37,894 bases of DNA from Chitinivibrionales bacterium (GTDB lineage: Bacteria; Fibrobacterota; Chitinivibrionia; Chitinivibrionales; WJKA01). A model generated the notes under the pieces. The model was not told where the DNA came from, did not search any database, and was given only the letters and a program-made list of their open reading frames with translations. The translations under genes were made by a program, and so were the position numbers. Location of the stretch: the NCBI GenBank assembly GCA_014728295.1, contig WJLW01000060.1, forward strand, positions 1 to 37,894, in the 5' to 3' direction. Positions 22,154-30,428 of this stretch are shown here, one piece after another; position 1 is the stretch's first letter, and each line of letters opens with the position of its first letter.

Positions 22154-24832
22154 TTACATATCTGCAATTACTTGACGTAATGCGTTTGCAATGGCGTCAG
22201 GACTGTGCTCCTGTAGAGAATCGATGGTTACCGGTTTGCCAAATTTCAGATGCGGCTTGTGTTTGCGAGCAAACAGAAATGGTGGCATCTTGCCTGCAGG
22301 CCAGAGTTCGAATCCGCCCGAAATTCTGGCGGGTACAACCGTTGCCCGGGTTTCCAGCACAAGTGAACCGATTCCTGCTTTAAAGGGACCCATTACCCCG
22401 GTGCGGGTACGCGTACCCTCAGGGAAAATGACGAGGTTCTTATTGCTTTTCAGCACGGCTATTGACGCTTTGAGGGCTTCGACAATGTCTCCTTCCCGCT
22501 CGACGGGAATCATATTCATTCCTTTGAGCAGGGGCGAAAGCAGGGGTGAGCTCAGCAGCTCCTTCTTGCCCAGGGAATACGTTTTGCGGCGTATCTCCCA
22601 GGGGAGTGATTGTAAAATCCAGGCAATATCCGGAACACTTTCGTGATTGGAAGCGATAATTATCGGGTGGTCGGCAGGGATGTTTTCAAGGCCGCTGACC
22701 GAGAATTCCCAGAGCAGACGGCTGAGAATGCCGGTAATGGCCGAACCGTTTTTGTACAGGAAATCCCGGCTTTCTTCCAGTTGCAGGTGGTCGTTGCCTT
22801 CAACTGCCCTGATGCGATCGCGTGTTGACACCGGCTCCGAGCCGGTAGTGCCCTGCCGCTGCCGTACATCCTGCAAAAGACGCACGGTATCGCCCATTGT
22901 TTCAATATTGAGCAAAGCGTCATCTGCAATCGAGCAGTTGAATTTTTCTTCGAGGTAGCAGATAAGGTCCAGGCTTTTCAACGAATCGAGTCCGATGTCC
23001 ATTTCCATATGCGAGCGAGGCGTCACTACGGTTGTATCAAGACCGGGAATAATATCTTTGAGGCCGGAGACTATCGTTGTGAACTCTTCGCTGTCCATCA
23101 AAGAAGATTCGAGAAAGGAAATGTCTTTTTTTGACGCTATTTTGGCGCCGGTTTGCCGGCTGAGAGCTTCGTATCGATTTTTCAACTCCGGTTTTTTAAT
23201 TTTGCGGGTAGTAGTGCGCGGCAGTTCCTCATAGGAAACGGCGAACGCTGCGATTTTTTTATAGGTGGGCAATGATTGCCCGAGCGTTGAGATCTCTTTG
23301 TTCAACAACTCCCGGGCGCGTTCGATTGAGTATCTTTTGCGGATCTCCTTGGTGGGTACGATAACTGCTCCAACTGTTTCGGCGCTGCCGACTTCCACCC
23401 CAAAGACGCCAATCTCTTCGATGGATTCACAAGCGGCATAGTATTCTTCCAGCTCGCCCGGGTACACATTTTTACCGGAATCGAGCACAATGACGTCCTT
23501 GCTCCGGCCCGTGAGAAATAAAAAACCGTCCTTTGACAATCTGCCCAGATCTCCAGTATGAAACCATCCGTCTTTGTCGAACACCGCTTGAGTTGCCGCA
23601 GCATTATTATAATATCCTTTGAAAACGACCGTCCCCTTGAAACATATTTCGCCAATGCCGGCACTGTCAGGATTGTGGAGCTTGATTTCGTGCTCGGGAA
23701 AAATAGTGCCGACTGAGCCCTGGCGCGGATCGTCGAATGGACACAGTGTAATCGGACCAAATGTTTCCGTCAGACCGTAGCCTTCCACAATGTTAAATCC
23801 CATCAGCCGGAATCCATCGAAATAGCGCTTTTTCAGTGATGAACCACCCGATATGACCAGCTTGAGATTCCCGCCGAATTTTGTGTGCACCGAATGGAAT
23901 AGCTTTTTGCGAAAGTTCTGTCCAAAGATATGTCCTGCAGTAGCCGAAATGCCCTTCAAAGCGGCGAATACCGCTCGCACCGGCACGCTTTTTTCCCGTA
24001 CACCGTTTTCGATATTCTGATAAAAGCGCTCCAGCATCTGGGGAACGGCCGGCAGAATGGTAACATGCTTGTCATTGAGCGCTTCGAGGATGAGCGGTCC
24101 TTTGATGACCGGGACGAAAACGATGTCGTTGCCGGTAGGCAGTTCTGAAGCCAGGCAAGCCGCAAAGCCGAACACGTGGTGCAGAGGCAGAATGGCGATG
24201 ACGGTATCGTCGGGGATGACGTGCATGCGGGGAATGCCATAACGGGAGCACACTGTATAGTTTTTCTGCATCAGCACCACGCCTTTGGCCTTGCCGGTCG
24301 TGCCGGAGGTATAAATTATCACCATCGGATCATCAGGCTGAAAAGTGCGCTCGAAAGCATCCTCCCGGGCATCACCCATGCTGATGAAGGTATCAAAACG
24401 AATATCTGCCTGCTCGCATGAGGGTTCAAGCACGATCACCTGCTGTAGAAAATCATATTTGGACAACAGGCGATTGAACAGATTTATATAGGGCAAGGAG
24501 CAGAATACCACTTTCACCCTTGTCTGTCGAATTATTTCTTCGATTTCATTTTCGGGAAGATTAGGGTCAATCGGTACGGTACACCCGCCAGTTAAAAAAA
24601 GAGCATGATAAGCAATCACCCATTCGGGACAATTGGCGCCAATGACAGCTCCGTGTGCATCCGGCCCGACACCTGCCCTTTTTAATCGGGACGTGCACCG
24701 GTTTAGGTCGTGGTGAAAATCCGCATACGTCCAGGTTTGATAAGCCCCATTACGTTTAATATGCAGACAATCACGGCTTGCATTCTTCTTGAGCGATTCC
24801 TGCAATAAATCGGCATAGATCAACTCATTCAT
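22154..24832 (-). CDS. AMP-ligase / acyl carrier / PlsC acyltransferase fusion
   Basis: 892 residues with three domains. Residues 1 to about 560 are an AMP-forming acyl-CoA/acyl-ACP synthetase: P-loop YTSGTTGKAKGVV near 175, VEGYGLTETFGPI, FHTGDLGRLSKDGFLFLTGR, and a Lys-rich hinge (RTTTRKIKKPEL). About residues 575-660 are an acyl carrier domain with DIGLDSLKSLDL, its Ser (about 615) being the phosphopantetheine site. About residues 690-892 are a PlsC-type acyltransferase: NHESVPD (HxxxxD, His about 730), VIFPEGTRTRTG and VVPARISGG. The likely action is to activate a free fatty acid, hold it on the built-in carrier, and transfer it to a lysophospholipid or glycerolipid, as Aas does in E. coli but with the domains in the opposite order and with an ACP. 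No membrane helices are strongly predicted by eye. The TSS region lies in the 374-nt gap to the right. Confidence 0.93.
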   Translation of the reverse strand: MNELIYADLLQESLKKNASRDCLHIKRNGAYQTWTYADFHHDLNRCTSRLKRAGVGPDAHGAVIGANCPEWVIAYHALFLTGGCTVPIDPNLPENEIEEIIRQTRVKVVFCSLPYINLFNRLLSKYDFLQQVIVLEPSCEQADIRFDTFISMGDAREDAFERTFQPDDPMVIIYTSGTTGKAKGVVLMQKNYTVCSRYGIPRMHVIPDDTVIAILPLHHVFGFAACLASELPTGNDIVFVPVIKGPLILEALNDKHVTILPAVPQMLERFYQNIENGVREKSVPVRAVFAALKGISATAGHIFGQNFRKKLFHSVHTKFGGNLKLVISGGSSLKKRYFDGFRLMGFNIVEGYGLTETFGPITLCPFDDPRQGSVGTIFPEHEIKLHNPDSAGIGEICFKGTVVFKGYYNNAAATQAVFDKDGWFHTGDLGRLSKDGFLFLTGRSKDVIVLDSGKNVYPGELEEYYAACESIEEIGVFGVEVGSAETVGAVIVPTKEIRKRYSIERARELLNKEISTLGQSLPTYKKIAAFAVSYEELPRTTTRKIKKPELKNRYEALSRQTGAKIASKKDISFLESSLMDSEEFTTIVSGLKDIIPGLDTTVVTPRSHMEMDIGLDSLKSLDLICYLEEKFNCSIADDALLNIETMGDTVRLLQDVRQRQGTTGSEPVSTRDRIRAVEGNDHLQLEESRDFLYKNGSAITGILSRLLWEFSVSGLENIPADHPIIIASNHESVPDIAWILQSLPWEIRRKTYSLGKKELLSSPLLSPLLKGMNMIPVEREGDIVEALKASIAVLKSNKNLVIFPEGTRTRTGVMGPFKAGIGSLVLETRATVVPARISGGFELWPAGKMPPFLFARKHKPHLKFGKPVTIDSLQEHSPDAIANALRQVIADM

Positions 24833-24965
24833 GGTTGCCTCACTTTTGATCTCGTTTGTGAAGTCGCATTGTTCACATGGCCCGGCACCCTTTGCACCTG
24901 ATTGACGGCAATGGAGATTTTCTTGTTCGTGTCAGCACAAAATTCCTGCGCTGCCGGAATAGTAA

Positions 24966-24994
24966 TAAATATACTCAATAAAATTTCGTGCCAA
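24966..24994 (-). promoter_or_regulatory. Possible promoter of the acyl-ligase fusion gene
   Basis: On the - strand TTGGCA (complement of 24989-24994) is followed after 17 bp by TATTTA (complement of 24966-24971). The -10 match is weak, but this is the most AT-rich part of the 374-nt gap 24833-25206, which otherwise contains no gene. Confidence 0.3.
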
Positions 24995-25077
24995 TAATTT
25001 ATTAGCACGTTGCCATTGCCTAGAGCGCCTGGCCGAAACAAAATCTGCCTGTACAGTATTGCCTTACTAAACATCAC

Positions 25078-25152
25078 TTGACTTGCAATGCCGGTCTGGA
25101 TTTATTTTGCATTTGCCATGTGGGAGTGTGGGTATTGCACATGGGGATGCAA
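25078..25152 (+). promoter_or_regulatory. Promoter and long palindrome before the membrane operon
   Basis: TTGACT (25078-25083), 17 bp, TTTATT (25101-25106) is a candidate sigma-70 promoter. Directly after the -10 lies a two-part inverted repeat: TTGCAT (25107-25112) with ATGCAA (25147-25152), and CCATGTG (25116-25122) with CACATGG (25138-25144), 13 pairs in all around a 15-nt loop. It overlaps the expected start site, so it could be an operator or a leader stem controlling the whole operon. Confidence 0.45.
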
Positions 25153-25206
25153 TTTTGCGACTCCAAATGAGAACAGTACTCTTTTTGCTCCAATTCAGGA
25201 GGGCTG

Positions 25207-25950
25207 GTGGCAAACTGGTATTATCTGGATAGCGACAAGCGACAAGGCCCGATTAATGACAGCCGACTGAAGTGGCTCTCTGGTGAAGGAGCAATCGCGG
25301 ATACCGATCTTGTTTGGACTAATGGCATGAATGACTGGCAGCCTTTTGGGGAGATCAAAGCAAACATAGGGCATATCGGACAGATCCTTGATGCCGACGA
25401 AGAGGCGTGCGCGGAATGCTATAGATCTTTTGCGCGCAATGAGATGCTTAAATTCGGTGACTCATTTATTTGTGCTTCATGCAAGCCGGTTTTTGTGCAA
25501 AAGTTAAAGGAGGGCGTAGTCGTCGCTTCAGATACGGTATATGGCGGTTTCTGGCAGCGGTTCTGGGCTAAAATTCTTGATGCGATTATTTTATGGGTGG
25601 TAAACATGGTGCTCTCGCTTGTGAATATTTTCATCTTTATGAGAGGTGGAGAATCTACTTTTTCGTTGGCAGGAACACTCATCACCTGGGCTTTGCAAAT
25701 CATGATATCGGCAGGCTATGCAACCTATTTTGTGGGGTCCAGGGGAGCTACGCCGGGCAAAATGGCATTGAATCTGAAAGTAGTAACGGCCAATGGTGAT
25801 TCTGTTTCATACGGCCGAGCGTTAGCACGGTATTTTGCCGAAATCGTAAGCGGCATGACGCTGGGAATCGGCTATATTATCGCGGCGTTCGACACGGAAA
25901 AAAAAGCATTGCACGATATCATCTGCAAAACCAGGGTGGTAAAGAATTGA
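25207..25950 (+). CDS. GYF_2 / zinc-finger / RDD membrane protein
   Basis: 247 residues from GTG 25207 (AGGAGGG just before). Residues 1-55 are a GYF_2-type (DUF4339) domain: NWYYLDSDKRQGPINDSRLKWL...LVWTNGMNDWQPFGEI, often a peptide-binding module fused to membrane proteins. Residues about 65-95 carry two CxxC pairs (CAECYRSF, CASC), a likely zinc knuckle. Residues about 110-245 are an RDD domain: an Arg/Asp-type first helix (FWQRFWAKILDAIILWVVNMVL), a middle helix, GATPGKMALNLKVV, ARYFAEIVSGMTLGIGYIIAAFD and ALHDIICKTRVV. It opens the eleven-gene operon and overlaps the next gene by 4 nt. Function unknown; RDD proteins may be ion antiporters or complex partners. Confidence 0.85.
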   Translation: MANWYYLDSDKRQGPINDSRLKWLSGEGAIADTDLVWTNGMNDWQPFGEIKANIGHIGQILDADEEACAECYRSFARNEMLKFGDSFICASCKPVFVQKLKEGVVVASDTVYGGFWQRFWAKILDAIILWVVNMVLSLVNIFIFMRGGESTFSLAGTLITWALQIMISAGYATYFVGSRGATPGKMALNLKVVTANGDSVSYGRALARYFAEIVSGMTLGIGYIIAAFDTEKKALHDIICKTRVVKN

Positions 25951-26561
25951 GCGTGGCGGCATCCAGTTTCCTGATTTGTCCTGCCTGCCAGGCGCCGTTT
26001 GATCATACTTTAGCGGAAATTACGACCGACTATGAATGCAGGCAGTGCAGCACCAGAATGCAGGTCACCGTTTTTCCTGCATTTTACCGCAAGCCGCAAG
26101 TAGTATCGGCGCAGAAGGTGGTTGAAGCGTCGCAGGAAGCGGCCTGCTATCATCATGCCGATAAGCGCGCGGTTGTTGCCTGCGATTCGTGCGGGAAATT
26201 TCTCTGCTCGCTCTGCGAGATAGAGATTGACAAACACCGCCTGTGTCCCGATTGTCTCTCGCGTGAAAAAATGGACGGCGACAATAAAAACCTGCAAACT
26301 GGCAATGTTTTGTATGACAAAATTGCGCTGGTCCTGGCATTGTATCCTTTGCTGCTGATTTTTGCTGCATACTTCACGGTTATAACGGCCCCGATAGCCT
26401 TGTTCATTACACTCAGGTACTGGAAGAAGCAGCGTTCCATCGTCCCCCGGTCGTCAATCAGATTTGCCATTGCATTCCTGTTGAGCGTGCTGGAAATTAT
26501 CGGCTGGATACTTATCGGAATATTTATTTATTATGGCCTGACCCACAGCAGGGGAGAGTAG
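25947..26561 (+). CDS. Double zinc-finger membrane protein
   Basis: Up to 204 residues; TTG 25947 overlaps the previous stop, and GTG 25953 is an equally good start. Residues 10-40 have a zinc ribbon (CPACQAPF ... CRQCSTRM). Residues 65-105 have a B-box-like cross-brace (CYHHADKRAVVACDSCGKFLCSLCEIE...HRLCPDCLSRE). Then come two or three membrane helices (IALVLALYPLLLIFAAYFTVITAPIAL and FAIAFLLSVLEIIGWILIGIFIYYGL) around a basic loop. The zinc modules should be cytosolic. This layout occurs in RDD/MoxR-type loci but has no known function. Translationally coupled to the gene before and 2 nt from the next. Confidence 0.75.
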   Translation: MSVAASSFLICPACQAPFDHTLAEITTDYECRQCSTRMQVTVFPAFYRKPQVVSAQKVVEASQEAACYHHADKRAVVACDSCGKFLCSLCEIEIDKHRLCPDCLSREKMDGDNKNLQTGNVLYDKIALVLALYPLLLIFAAYFTVITAPIALFITLRYWKKQRSIVPRSSIRFAIAFLLSVLEIIGWILIGIFIYYGLTHSRGE

Positions 26562-26563
26562 AC

Positions 26564-27085
26564 GTGCGAAGTACGGTTGAGTATACCAGATTTTCAAAAA
26601 AATTCCGGGGCAGCCTTCGGTCGGTTCAATTCTGGAAAGCTGACGATCATGTAGTGTGTATCTCCGAAAGCACCGTGGCCCAGAACTACCGGCGATTTTA
26701 TTTTAACGATATTCAGGCAATTATTGTGCAGCGCTCCAACGTATCGGCAATAATAACCATAATACTGTTTTTCCTGACGCTCATTTTGGGCGGTATCACC
26801 TATGTCAACAAAGGATTCGATTCTCCCGCAGGAGCACTTATTGGCGGACTGTCGATTGCCGCGATGCTGGCGATAGCGATTATTAACCTCGCGCGCGGTC
26901 CCATGGGCAAAGTCCATATTCAATCAGCCGCAGGTGTGTTTAAAATACCGCTCAATTTTCGCATCCGTCAAATCAGCAAAGCTATCGGTGAGATTTACGA
27001 GCTGGCAATGCAGTGGCAAACTCCTCGGGAAACCCCGGAGGTGCAAAACCAAACCGAAAACCCTCAGCCTTCGCCGCAGGAATAG
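26564..27085 (+). CDS. Membrane protein with split PH-like domain
   Basis: 173 residues from GTG 26564. A strand-rich start (HVVCISESTVAQNYRRFYFNDIQAIIVQRS), then two membrane helices (AIITIILFFLTLILGGI and GALIGGLSIAAMLAIAIINLA), then further strands and a closing helix (GKVHIQSAAGVFKIPLNF, RQISKAIGEIYELA), and a Pro/Glu/Gln-rich tail. This is the layout of bacterial PH-like domains interrupted by a membrane hairpin. I infer that fold from the strand pattern; there is no diagnostic motif. The operon position suggests it is a component of the same membrane assembly. Confidence 0.65.
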   Translation: MRSTVEYTRFSKKFRGSLRSVQFWKADDHVVCISESTVAQNYRRFYFNDIQAIIVQRSNVSAIITIILFFLTLILGGITYVNKGFDSPAGALIGGLSIAAMLAIAIINLARGPMGKVHIQSAAGVFKIPLNFRIRQISKAIGEIYELAMQWQTPRETPEVQNQTENPQPSPQE

Positions 27086-27088
27086 CAG

Positions 27089-27394
27089 ATGGCCACGCTC
27101 TACCGCCAGAAATGTCATAATCACGCGCATCGGGAAGCCGCGGCCATGTGTCCCGAATGCAAAGGCTATTTCTGCAAAGAGTGTGTTACCGAGCATGACG
27201 GGAAATTCATGTGCACTCAGTGTTTGCGAAGCAGCAGCCACGAACGCAGCCTGCGCAACAATGCTCTGCTTCGGCGTGCCGGCAATATTGCTGCTGCACT
27301 GTGCGGATTCGGTGTGGTCTGGTACGGCTTCTATCTGCTCGCCAGGATGCTGCTGCTAATTCCCGGCAAATTTCATGACGGTACGATCTGGTGA
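27089..27394 (+). CDS. B-box zinc-finger membrane protein
   Basis: 101 residues, ATG 27089 with AGGAA. Residues 9-46 form a B-box-type zinc finger (CHNHAHREAAAMCPECKGYFCKECVTEHDGKFMCTQC), similar to the second module of the protein two genes upstream. One membrane helix follows (AGNIAAALCGFGVVWYGFYLLARMLLL). Such B-box/TM proteins in bacteria are often found beside rhomboid proteases or RDD proteins. It lies 3 nt after the previous gene and about 12 nt before the next. Confidence 0.75.
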   Translation: MATLYRQKCHNHAHREAAAMCPECKGYFCKECVTEHDGKFMCTQCLRSSSHERSLRNNALLRRAGNIAAALCGFGVVWYGFYLLARMLLLIPGKFHDGTIW

Positions 27395-27406
27395 TTGCGA
27401 GGAGCC

Positions 27407-28246
27407 ATGCCTGAAAAAGCTGCCAACCCGCAATTCTCAACGCAACCTGGTGCGCTGGATGTTCTGGGAGCGGCATTCAAAATTGTCACCTCGCTGCCGG
27501 CGGTGTTGTATTTGCGCTATTATCTGGGTACGCTCCCGTTTGTATTCGCATTCTTATACTTCTGGTCTGATATGTCAAAGAGCGCTTTTGCGGCAGATCA
27601 TATTCATGAAGCGTCACTGGGGCTTGCCCTTGCTTTTTTCTGGATGAAGTGGTGGCAGGTCCGGTTTGCAACTGGTGTCTACTATCTGGTAAGCGGTATT
27701 CCCGAAATCGAGAGAGCGCATAAGTCCGGTGCGCATTTTGCCGTGGTGATGCTGGTGCATGCCTTGCAGTTCGTTGCACTTCCTCTGGGTCTAATCAGTG
27801 GAATACTCTTCGGATGGGTTTATGCTTTTTTTCAGTCCGCTAATGTTAATTCAGGCGAGCAGCGCAGCTTTGCAGATGCAGTCAAATTAAATATATGGCG
27901 TGCCGGGCAGTGCTCGGGACAAAATCATATCGTACTGTCGATTCTCGTCCTGATCATAGTTATCATCTTTATCAACCTATTCGCGCTGGCCGGTTTTCTG
28001 CCGACGATATTAAAAAACACCCTGAATATCGATTCTCCCTTTACACTGTATTCGGGAACGCTGATCAACAGCACATTCATGGCAACACTGGCCAGTCTCG
28101 CCTATATCGTTGTCGATCCGCTTATTAAAATCGTCTATGTCCTGCGCTGCCATTATACCGAATCGCGAACAAGCGGTGACGACATTATCGCGGCAGCTCA
28201 GCGGCAGGCGCGAGTGCTCATCGATTCATCCGGAGGGCATAGATGA
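27407..28246 (+). CDS. Polytopic membrane protein of unknown function
   Basis: 279 residues from ATG 27407 (a GAGGAG site sits very close; TTG 27395 is the other option). Five or six membrane helices: LPAVLYLRYYLGTLPFVFAFLYF, LGLALAFFWMKWWQVRF, FAVVMLVHALQFVALPLGLISGILFGWVYAFF, HIVLSILVLIIVIIFINLFALAGF and FMATLASLAYIVVDPLIKIVYVL. Between them the sequence is short and without catalytic signature. The last residues (TSGDDIIAAAQRQARVL) are cytosolic. The pattern resembles the membrane proteins that accompany DUF4129 in MoxR loci. Its stop overlaps the next start (ATGA). Confidence 0.75.
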   Translation: MPEKAANPQFSTQPGALDVLGAAFKIVTSLPAVLYLRYYLGTLPFVFAFLYFWSDMSKSAFAADHIHEASLGLALAFFWMKWWQVRFATGVYYLVSGIPEIERAHKSGAHFAVVMLVHALQFVALPLGLISGILFGWVYAFFQSANVNSGEQRSFADAVKLNIWRAGQCSGQNHIVLSILVLIIVIIFINLFALAGFLPTILKNTLNIDSPFTLYSGTLINSTFMATLASLAYIVVDPLIKIVYVLRCHYTESRTSGDDIIAAAQRQARVLIDSSGGHR

Positions 28247-29091
28247 TTCGCCGGTATTCCTATTTGTTGCGTTGGTTGCGCATTATATTCTGCGGGGTGC
28301 TCTGTATTCTTCGCTGCGTCTTCGCCGAATCCGCTCAAGTGGAACCGGCGGGTCTGGACAGGGCCATCGAGCAGACACTTGCAAATCCTGTATATGCCTG
28401 GCGCTTGCCACGGGAAGCACGAACCGAATTGCAGAAAGAGATGCCGGGATTTTTGAAAAAAGCCTTGCAGGCAACCTGGACATTTGCGAAAAAGGTAATC
28501 ATTAAATCAGCGAAGATTCTGAAAAAAATCGGCAACTGGATCGGCAAGCTCTTCCCGGAGCGCAACAATCAACTGCGGCGCCACCGTGAGATCAATTTGC
28601 TTGACTCGGTGAACGGTATCCTGATTACCCTGGGAGTGATTCTTGCGGGCATCATTATATTTCTCTTATTCAGGATGGTACGTCAATCTCCCGCCACTAA
28701 TGGGCAAACCACATCAAACAGCATGCAGCATTCTCCCGATCTAACTGATGAAAATGTGCGTGCCGATGAGCTGCCCTTTCAGGATTGGCTGCGAATGGCC
28801 GATAGGTGCCTGCATGAGGGAGAGCATCGCCTGGCGGTCAGGGCGCAGTTTCTGTCGCTGCTGGCCTTTCTCGGCGAGTGCCGTTTTCTGAGGTTAGTCA
28901 AGTCGCGTACCAACAGCGAATATCAGCGACAGCTTTACAAACGCACGCGATCACGACCGGAAATGTATACGGCTTTTGCGTCATTTCGCGCAGTATACGA
29001 TGCCATCTGGTATGGTTCCCGACCGGTCAGCGAGGCTGATGCGCACGATCTTCACAGGCAGGTGGAGCGGATTTATGCCCATGACCGGTAA
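28243..29091 (+). CDS. DUF4129-domain membrane protein
   Basis: 282 residues, ATG 28243 in an ATGA overlap. A signal-like or first membrane segment (YLLRWLRIIFCGVLCILRCVFA), a basic amphipathic stretch (FLKKALQATWTFAKKVIIKSAKILKK), a second membrane helix (INLLDSVNGILITLGVILAGIIIFLLF), then a cytosolic C-terminal domain with the DUF4129 pattern: LAVRAQFLSLLAFLGECRFLRLVKSRTNSEYQRQL. DUF4129 commonly sits at the end of transglutaminase-like proteins in MoxR-DUF58 loci; here it is free-standing and no transglutaminase is present. The start of the next gene lies inside its last codons. Confidence 0.8.
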   Translation: MIRRYSYLLRWLRIIFCGVLCILRCVFAESAQVEPAGLDRAIEQTLANPVYAWRLPREARTELQKEMPGFLKKALQATWTFAKKVIIKSAKILKKIGNWIGKLFPERNNQLRRHREINLLDSVNGILITLGVILAGIIIFLLFRMVRQSPATNGQTTSNSMQHSPDLTDENVRADELPFQDWLRMADRCLHEGEHRLAVRAQFLSLLAFLGECRFLRLVKSRTNSEYQRQLYKRTRSRPEMYTAFASFRAVYDAIWYGSRPVSEADAHDLHRQVERIYAHDR

Positions 29092-30388
29092 TGCCAGATT
29101 GCCGGTAGTCGGCCTGATTACGCTGGCGGGCCTCTTTGGCGCCGGGCTTTTCTTTTTAATGAAAACAAGACTGGAACGCGGGGACGATTATCCGCCTTAC
29201 TCTTCCTTGCGTTCCGATCCTGTTGGTGCGCGGGTTTTGCACGAAAGTCTGAAGCATTTCGGGCAACTGCGAGTGAGACGACACTATCAGGATCTTACGA
29301 AGCTGACCGGCGGTGGTGCCAAAACGCACCTGGTTCTGGGAATGTATCCGCACCAACTCGGCAGATTTCCGGTAAAGGCGGCGGACGATCTCGAACGCAG
29401 AGTTTCGGCGGGTGATCGAATGGTCATCGGTCTGGTTGCCGAGCCAGTCCACTCGTTTATCGGCATTCTGAAAAAACTGGGCATGGATGGATTGAGTGAT
29501 TCGTTACGCGTTATCGATTCGAATGCCCGGGCACGGGATACGACCCTGAGCAAGCGCCTGAAAGAACAGGCCTATCTGCAATACCTCCAGGATCGCTCTA
29601 CCTCGCTGGGTAAGCGATTGAGCATTTCGCTCGGCAATGCGAGATATTTGCAAAAAAATTTCGATCCCGGAGCCGATACCTTGAAAGCCGTACCGAACGC
29701 AGCAACGGGTGATGACGTCTATAGCGAACTTGTCTGGCATTCCACAATTTTTTTTGAAACCGATGATTCTGCCTGGCAGGTAATTTATTCTATCGATACC
29801 ATGCCGGTGGTTATCGAGAAGCGTTTGGGCGCGGGCAGTATCGTGCTCATGTCGGATTCGTATTTGTTAAGCAATGAAGGATTGCTCAAAAGCCGCAATC
29901 CTGCGTTTCTGGCCTGGTTGATTGGATCTCCGAAAAAAGTGGTCTTCCATGAAGCCCATCACGGCGTTTTCCGCAAAACTACCATTGGTACGCTTTTCAT
30001 GAAATACCGGCTGCACGGATTTTTGATCGGGCTCTGCATCGTGTTTGCGCTTTTTATCTGGAGGCAGTTCATGCCCTTACGCTTGCGGAGCGCAGCCCAG
30101 GAAGGCCTGCCGCCAATTCAGGCGTCCGAAAATGCCCGGAATGGACTGGTCAGTCTGCTGCGGCGGACGCGCAAAAGCAGCGATATCGTAAAGGTATGTG
30201 TGCATGAATGGGCGCACACCAGTCCGCTGGGAAAGGCTAAAGGCGCAGCGATTCACCGCCGTTTGCGGAATGAATCGAACACGGCGGTTCGCACAGGTGA
30301 AGGTCAGGATCCGGTCCTTCATTACAATCACCTGTACAAAACACTTCAGCTTTATCCCAATCACGACAAAGAAGCGCGCTTGCAATGA
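29075..30388 (+). CDS. DUF4350-domain membrane protein
   Basis: 437 residues from ATG 29075 (GGAG at 29064-29067, 7-nt spacing); the frame opens at 28976 but that part is inside the DUF4129 gene. One membrane helix at the N-terminus (VVGLITLAGLFGAGLFFLM), a large extracytoplasmic part with a DUF4350-type fold (YPPYSSLRSDPVGARVLHESLKHFG...), a second helix near residue 315 (HGFLIGLCIVFALFIW), and a cytosolic basic tail of about 110 residues. The segment GAGSIVLMSDSYLLSNEGLLKSRN fits the family's conserved end. It overlaps the DUF4129 gene by 17 nt. There is a 40-nt gap before the moxR-like gene. Confidence 0.8.
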   Translation: MPMTGNARLPVVGLITLAGLFGAGLFFLMKTRLERGDDYPPYSSLRSDPVGARVLHESLKHFGQLRVRRHYQDLTKLTGGGAKTHLVLGMYPHQLGRFPVKAADDLERRVSAGDRMVIGLVAEPVHSFIGILKKLGMDGLSDSLRVIDSNARARDTTLSKRLKEQAYLQYLQDRSTSLGKRLSISLGNARYLQKNFDPGADTLKAVPNAATGDDVYSELVWHSTIFFETDDSAWQVIYSIDTMPVVIEKRLGAGSIVLMSDSYLLSNEGLLKSRNPAFLAWLIGSPKKVVFHEAHHGVFRKTTIGTLFMKYRLHGFLIGLCIVFALFIWRQFMPLRLRSAAQEGLPPIQASENARNGLVSLLRRTRKSSDIVKVCVHEWAHTSPLGKAKGAAIHRRLRNESNTAVRTGEGQDPVLHYNHLYKTLQLYPNHDKEARLQ

Positions 30389-30428
30389 CAAATTGTTACC
30401 CCATCATATAAACAAAGGATAAACTGCA

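Noticed and set aside
24829..25077. An 82-residue - strand frame upstream of the acyl-ligase fusion gene
   Set aside because: No ribosome site, no recognisable domain, and it lies in the AT-rich promoter gap.
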